A DNA stretch of 47,076 bases from Candidatus Poribacteria bacterium (GTDB lineage Bacteria > Poribacteria > WGA-4E > WGA-3G): contig JAPPNJ010000121.1 of NCBI GenBank assembly GCA_028818705.1, positions 1 to 47,076 of the forward strand, in the 5' to 3' direction. A model generated the notes under the pieces. The model was not told the origin of the DNA and ran no database searches. It worked only from the letters and a program-made list of their open reading frames with translations. Made by a program: the position numbers and the translations under genes. Shown here piece after piece: positions 44,027 through 47,076 of this stretch. Position 1 is the first letter of the stretch, and each line of letters opens with the position of its first letter.

Positions 44027-45094
44027 TTAAGGTTTTTCTTGCTCGGGGATGTGGAAGAATAGCACACCTAGTTTAACTTCTCGGTTCGGGTCGCCATTGA
44101 TGTGGAATCGGTAGTTAAACCATGTATCTTCCTTTTTATCTACAAAACCTAAGTGGTTTGGATGGTCAGGTGTTACCGCTTTGGCAGTCTGTAGCACTGA
44201 TGACAGATTCTTGTTCCGCACAAACATTACTACTGCAGCCTTTGAATCACGCCACCTTAGGTATCTTAATAATTGCGTAATTGTCTTTAAATACCCCTTT
44301 TTTCCATTCCAAAATTTACATTCGGCGATGAACGCATTTGATTTTTCGTGCTGAATAAGAATATCCGTTTTTCCATTCTTGTTAAATGTTTCACTGGTTG
44401 TAGATCCTTCAAAATGGAGTCCTAAAAAAAGGCGGATGTAGTCTCGAATATCCTCTTCACCTTTACCAAGGTAGGTTGATGGAAGTTGCTCAAATCCTTT
44501 TCCGAGATCATGTATTATCTGCAGAATATTCTGATATATTGGTTCATCTAATGTTGGTTCCCGTTCATCATCAGCCTTTGTCCCGCGAGGTTTGATGTTA
44601 ACTTTTTTTCGAAATTTTGGAGTGGGAATTGTATAGGTTTCTGGTAAGTTTTCTCGCTTTCTTACCGGCACCTTGAGGCGCGCAACGACTTCATTCTGAT
44701 CAAGGAATTCGCGTCTCCGTTTTTGAAAAAATTCCTCAACAATGCCTGGTAACTGATTGTTGTATTTTTCGATTTCGGATGTTAAGTGTTCTATTTGTGC
44801 TTTTAACTCACATATAATTTTCTCTGCTTGCCTTTCTATATCTGCAGCTATTTCTTCTGGATTATTCAATAGACTATAGACTTCAAAGCAAAGACATCGA
44901 TCATCAAAAAATACTGTCTGATCTATCCAGATACTGGTGGAGCATCGAAATAAAGATTCCTTACCACTGTAAGGAATATAGTAACAAACTGCTTGCTTCG
45001 GGTAATTTTGCCCTTCACGAACTTTTCCAAAACCGTGTTTGGGAAAATGTTCAGCAGGGATCTGTTTTTTGTGATGGGTAATATTTTTTCGCAA
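44027..45094 (-). CDS. PD-(D/E)XK nuclease-like protein with central coiled coil
   Basis: Up to 355 residues. The only in-frame start before a stop is TTG at 45094 (no good ribosome site), so the 5' end is uncertain and the N-terminus could be slightly truncated. Residues about 80-130 are strongly helical and charged (IERQAEKIICELKAQIEHLTSE) and likely form a coiled coil. The C-terminal half has the restriction-endonuclease core: acidic E213/E214, D244 in GKTDILI and E258-x-K260 in AFIAECKFW, followed by QLLRYLRWRDSKAAVVMFV. The nuclease motif appears intact. No methyltransferase or helicase partner is adjacent. It may be a stand-alone nuclease, possibly a defence protein; the role is not known. 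Downstream of a terminator and the small coiled-coil gene. Confidence 0.75.
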   Translation of the reverse strand: MRKNITHHKKQIPAEHFPKHGFGKVREGQNYPKQAVCYYIPYSGKESLFRCSTSIWIDQTVFFDDRCLCFEVYSLLNNPEEIAADIERQAEKIICELKAQIEHLTSEIEKYNNQLPGIVEEFFQKRRREFLDQNEVVARLKVPVRKRENLPETYTIPTPKFRKKVNIKPRGTKADDEREPTLDEPIYQNILQIIHDLGKGFEQLPSTYLGKGEEDIRDYIRLFLGLHFEGSTTSETFNKNGKTDILIQHEKSNAFIAECKFWNGKKGYLKTITQLLRYLRWRDSKAAVVMFVRNKNLSSVLQTAKAVTPDHPNHLGFVDKKEDTWFNYRFHINGDPNREVKLGVLFFHIPEQEKP

Positions 45095-45130
45095 TAAGTA
45101 GTTTTGGGAATGGTAAAGTTTGGGTTAACT

Positions 45131-45170
45131 AAAAAAAATGGGATTACTTTTGAGAGTATCCCATTTTTAT
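45131..45170. terminator. bidirectional rho-independent terminator
   Basis: AAAAAAAATGGGAT, a short loop and ATCCCATTTTTAT form an A-rich/T-rich flanked stem directly after the stop codon of the small coiled-coil gene (45175). It has a T-run on both strands, so it can stop transcription in either direction. Confidence 0.75.
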
Positions 45171-45174
45171 GGAT

Positions 45175-45426
45175 TTAGGATGGTATTCTTCCTCGTCTAC
45201 TACTCCTACTTACAGGGTTGCTGGTAGTTCTTCTTTTCTGAGGAGTGGGTTGTTTTTCCTCGTCTAAACCGAGAATATTGATGACTTCACGCTTGACTCG
45301 CTTGAGTTCAGTTCTAATGGATGCAGTTTCCTTTTCGTTTGCATCAAGGCGTGCTTCTATTCTGTCCATGTCCTTTTCCAGCAAATTCTTTAAACTTGCT
45401 ATTTCTTGGTTGCTAAGTTGTGCCAT
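45175..45426 (-). CDS. small basic coiled-coil protein
   Basis: 83 residues, starting at an ATG with AAGGA six bases upstream. Residues 5-50 are a strong heptad-type helix (LKNLLEKDMDRIEARLDANEKETASIRTEL in pieces), followed by a basic, Ser/Arg/Pro-rich tail. It has its own terminator downstream. No membrane segment. I do not recognise a family. The acidic-then-basic pattern could be an adaptor, DNA-binding or toxin-antitoxin component, but nothing here decides this. It differs in sequence from the small coiled-coil protein at 46812. Confidence 0.7.
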   Translation of the reverse strand: MAQLSNQEIASLKNLLEKDMDRIEARLDANEKETASIRTELKRVKREVINILGLDEEKQPTPQKRRTTSNPVSRSSRRGRIPS

Positions 45427-45562
45427 AAGAGTTCCTTCGTTGTTAGGGTTTTGAGAGCAGAGGGGCTTTATCTGGTAAGTTCGATTTCCTTGTTAAAAGC
45501 CTGTTGACTCTCGTTGTATGTGTATAGCATGCCATATTTGTAGTAAAAAGTCAATAGGAAAA

Positions 45563-45589
45563 GGGACAACCTGTCTGATAGGCTGTCCC
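45563..45589 (-). terminator. rho-independent-type terminator after the lipoprotein gene
   Basis: On the minus strand GGGACAGCCT, loop ATCAGAC, AGGTTGTCCC (one G-U pair), followed by CTTTTCC. It lies about 20 bases after the stop codon at 45608. The U-tract is short. Confidence 0.6.
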
Positions 45590-45607
45590 ATGTCGTTGTT
45601 AGGTATA

Positions 45608-46318
45608 TCAGCGACTCACGTAGATTCTTAATCTTGCCGAGTCTTTGATGTAGTTATCGAGGTAAAGCCCTGAATTTGCATTCAACGTGATTTCTACTGT
45701 TGGCTTTATAAATTCCGAAAACTCTACAGTGAAACCCGTAACGACGCGTCCACTCGCATCCTTACGGGTTATAAACCAGCCCCCGAGTGTTTCAAAATGA
45801 TAGCGGTGGAGTCCAGACTTAAACCCTGTTCTGCCGTCGTGTGCTTTTTGTAGAGCATCCTTATCTTTATCCTGAAAAGGTGACTCTGGCTGGATGATAT
45901 AATACCGAGCCTGTGTAATCTGTCTGCCTTTGTTCTCGCCACCGATTTCAAAGATAAAGTGCTTGCCAGCGATGTATGCACCTGCGATTGCTGCATTATC
46001 TTCGTCAAAAAGGTAAAACTCGCTGGGTCTGAGAGGATTGCGTTGGAGTGTAGCAATCAGTTCCCATTCGGCATCGGTGGGGATTGCCACTGGTGGGTTA
46101 TCGGTAACTGCGTGTGTGGGGGCTGTGGTTGGAAGTCCTGACAACTCCATATCTACACAAAATCTGTCAAGTGATATGGTGTAGTGGTCATCGGTTGTCT
46201 GTGTTCCCTCGTAGCATCCTGCGATGTTTTCGATTGCGTCCTGTGTGATTAGGTTCGTTCCGTCTCCGCAGGCGAGCAAGGGGAGTAAAAGCAGTGTCAA
46301 AAGTAAAAGGCGTTTCAT
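45608..46318 (-). CDS. predicted lipoprotein of unknown function
   Basis: 236 residues. A typical lipoprotein signal peptide ends in the lipobox LLAC, with C17 as the lipidated residue. The mature protein contains LDRFCVDMEL and later a beta-rich domain (EFYLFDEDNAAIAGAYIAGKH, RYHFETLGGWFITR). Two further cysteines (about C35 and C54) could form a disulfide. No known domain is recognised. The ATG follows GGAGAAGGA. The 60 bases upstream contain two palindromes (46337 and 46357) that could be operators. Likely anchored in the envelope. Confidence 0.82.
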   Translation of the reverse strand: MKRLLLLTLLLLPLLACGDGTNLITQDAIENIAGCYEGTQTTDDHYTISLDRFCVDMELSGLPTTAPTHAVTDNPPVAIPTDAEWELIATLQRNPLRPSEFYLFDEDNAAIAGAYIAGKHFIFEIGGENKGRQITQARYYIIQPESPFQDKDKDALQKAHDGRTGFKSGLHRYHFETLGGWFITRKDASGRVVTGFTVEFSEFIKPTVEITLNANSGLYLDNYIKDSARLRIYVSR

Positions 46319-46336
46319 GGGGTTTATCCTTCTCCT

Positions 46337-46352
46337 GTTGTAAAATTACAAC
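46337..46352. promoter_or_regulatory. palindrome GTTGTAA-AA-TTACAAC in the lipoprotein leader
   Basis: Perfect 7-bp arms, 18 bases upstream of the ATG and overlapping the region just 5' of the ribosome site. Could be an operator or an RNA hairpin that hides the start. Confidence 0.45.
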
Positions 46353-46356
46353 AAAA

Positions 46357-46372
46357 AGTGCTAAAATGCACA
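46357..46372. promoter_or_regulatory. possible Crp-like site upstream of the lipoprotein gene
   Basis: On the minus strand TGTGC-N6-GCACT, similar in spacing to the Crp consensus TGTGA-N6-TCACA although the fifth base differs. It fits the presence of a Crp-like regulator in the window, but short palindromes arise by chance. Confidence 0.25.
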
Positions 46373-46615
46373 TAGCAATTAAATTAGATTAGCAGTCCGT
46401 TCAATTCAACGAGGGATTTGCTGTCTAATAGGGTTGTCGGCAGGTGCAAACTGACACTTTGTGCCTGCCATTTATACTGTCTGAAAAGCGGTAAGGTGGT
46501 ACGTGGAGAATGAGTCAAGTGTTGACACGTAGGAGGTAGGGTCAAGTTGTGGCACGCTTGAGATAGGTCATGGTCACTGCAGATACCCCTTAAAAAGAAA
46601 GTGGGCATCCCTGGT

Positions 46616-46684
46616 GACCAAACCAAACACCTAATCGAAATTAGATATGGGATACCCATAGTCCTATAGGTGTTCAGTTTGGTC
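46616..46684. other. 69-nt structured element with nested stems
   Basis: Outer arms GACCAAAC and GTTTGGTC pair perfectly, then after a 2-base mismatch AACACC pairs with GGTGTT. Inside lie two hairpins: CTAAT / CGAA / ATTAG and TATGGG / ATA / CCCATA. The fold is a three-way junction. It contains no open frame or tRNA features. It could be a small RNA, a riboswitch-like leader for the gene at 46812 or a mobile palindromic element. Confidence 0.55.
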
Positions 46685-46730
46685 TGAGAAGTATTCTATC
46701 CTAAAATCTGTAAAATTGCAAGTTTTTATC

Positions 46731-46758
46731 TTGCTTTATGCTACAATTATGGTATAAT
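46731..46758 (+). promoter_or_regulatory. candidate promoter with overlapping palindrome for the small membrane protein
   Basis: TTGCTT (46731-46736), 16 bases, TATAAT (46753-46758). A perfect palindrome TAATAAC-ACT-GTTATTA (46755-46771) overlaps the -10 box and the expected start point, a position suited to a repressor. Confidence 0.5.
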
Positions 46759-46811
46759 AACACTGTTATTACGCTTTGCTATTCTATCATATTCAGATAA
46801 GGAGAAAAGTC

Positions 46812-47012
46812 ATGCCAACGTGGGGTGTAATTCTAACAGTCGCTTTTTCGGGTATAGTTGCACTGGTATCTGTAATTAACCTTTTTCGGTCAGCAACTAA
46901 AGAAAGTATCAATGAAATAAGAAACGAACTCAAGGAAGATATTGGCGAACTTAAGCAAGAGGTTCTACGTATCAACGATCGCATAGATCGGCATCTCGAA
47001 GGTCATCCGTAG
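46812..47012 (+). CDS. small membrane-anchored coiled-coil protein
   Basis: 66 residues, starting at the ATG at 46812 with AAGGAG seven bases upstream. An N-terminal transmembrane helix (about 5-26) is followed by a charged helix with heptads (SINEIRNELKEDIGELKQEV in part) that should form a coiled coil. It resembles small phage or plasmid membrane proteins of the same layout, but no family can be named. It has its own promoter and a possible operator. It is the only gene on the plus strand in the last 15 kb. Confidence 0.65.
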   Translation: MPTWGVILTVAFSGIVALVSVINLFRSATKESINEIRNELKEDIGELKQEVLRINDRIDRHLEGHP

Positions 47013-47076
47013 TTAATTTTTACTGAAACACTTCCTCTACGAACTTTTCAAACATATTCTTGTGGTTTCGATAGTT

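Noticed and set aside
46384..46659. 91-residue minus-strand frame before the small membrane protein
   Set aside because: It crosses part of the structured 69-nt element, has no ribosome site and low-complexity content.
46616..46684. Possible tRNA because of the 69-base length and cloverleaf-like fold
   Set aside because: There is no 7-bp acceptor stem with CCA position, no TTC loop and no anticodon arm of correct size; only two inner hairpins exist.

Overview
The window looks like chromosomal DNA of a marine or sponge-associated Gram-negative bacterium of the Candidatus Poribacteria type. This is inferred from gene content: several phytanoyl-CoA dioxygenase (PhyH) paralogues, LamG proteins, WD40/dockerin proteins ending in a stereotyped [11 protein letters not shown] tail, a LarA homologue, and lipid A genes (lpxB, lpxK) that imply an outer membrane. 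There is no rRNA, CRISPR array, phage or transposase gene, and no tRNA that I could recognise.

Layout. 1-2718 (minus): a DUF6807/PmoA-like gene cut by the window edge, a PhyH gene and a secreted LamG protein. 2933-5495 (plus): an alpha/beta hydrolase and two PhyH genes, divergent from the LamG gene across a two-promoter intergenic region. 5535-5660: a cluster of hairpin repeats. 5760-12093 (plus): a NuoE-NuoF fusion, an MFS transporter, a galactose-binding-like protein, queC with a possible preQ1 leader, and three tandem HAD hydrolases. 12148-22574 (minus): three large secreted beta-propeller / metallopeptidase / dockerin proteins plus the stump of a fourth. 22575-23323: gene-free and repeat-rich. 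23324-27032 (minus): a LamG gene broken by an amber codon, a PIN toxin fused to an antitoxin-like tail, a LarA-family protein and a FAH-family enzyme. 27605-31231 (plus): argC, lpxB, lpxK. 31424-43338 (minus): an unknown membrane protein, a TIM-barrel isomerase, a cyclase-ATPase-TPR regulator, a TPR protein, an HtrA protease, an M28 peptidase and a Crp-like regulator. 43339-47076: a repeat-rich gap, a PD-(D/E)XK protein, two small coiled-coil proteins, a lipoprotein and structured intergenic elements.

The most unusual signals are four. (1) A dispersed hairpin family has constant flanks, but its stem sequence differs from copy to copy while staying self-complementary. At least seven copies lie here, and two further hairpin families behave similarly. 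(2) The three propeller-peptidase paralogues appear to have been built by domain exchange, and a 288-bp perfect direct repeat marks the recombination. (3) A PIN toxin is fused in frame to its antitoxin-like partner, which keeps its own ribosome binding site and ATG. (4) A 23-nt ribosome-binding leader is shared by three unrelated genes.

Functionally the region mixes scattered housekeeping genes (argC, lpxBK, queC) with catabolic enzymes (PhyH, FAH, LarA, TIM barrel), large secreted proteins and a possible cyclic-nucleotide circuit (class III cyclase plus Crp-like protein). All functional statements rest on motifs read by eye; no database search was run.
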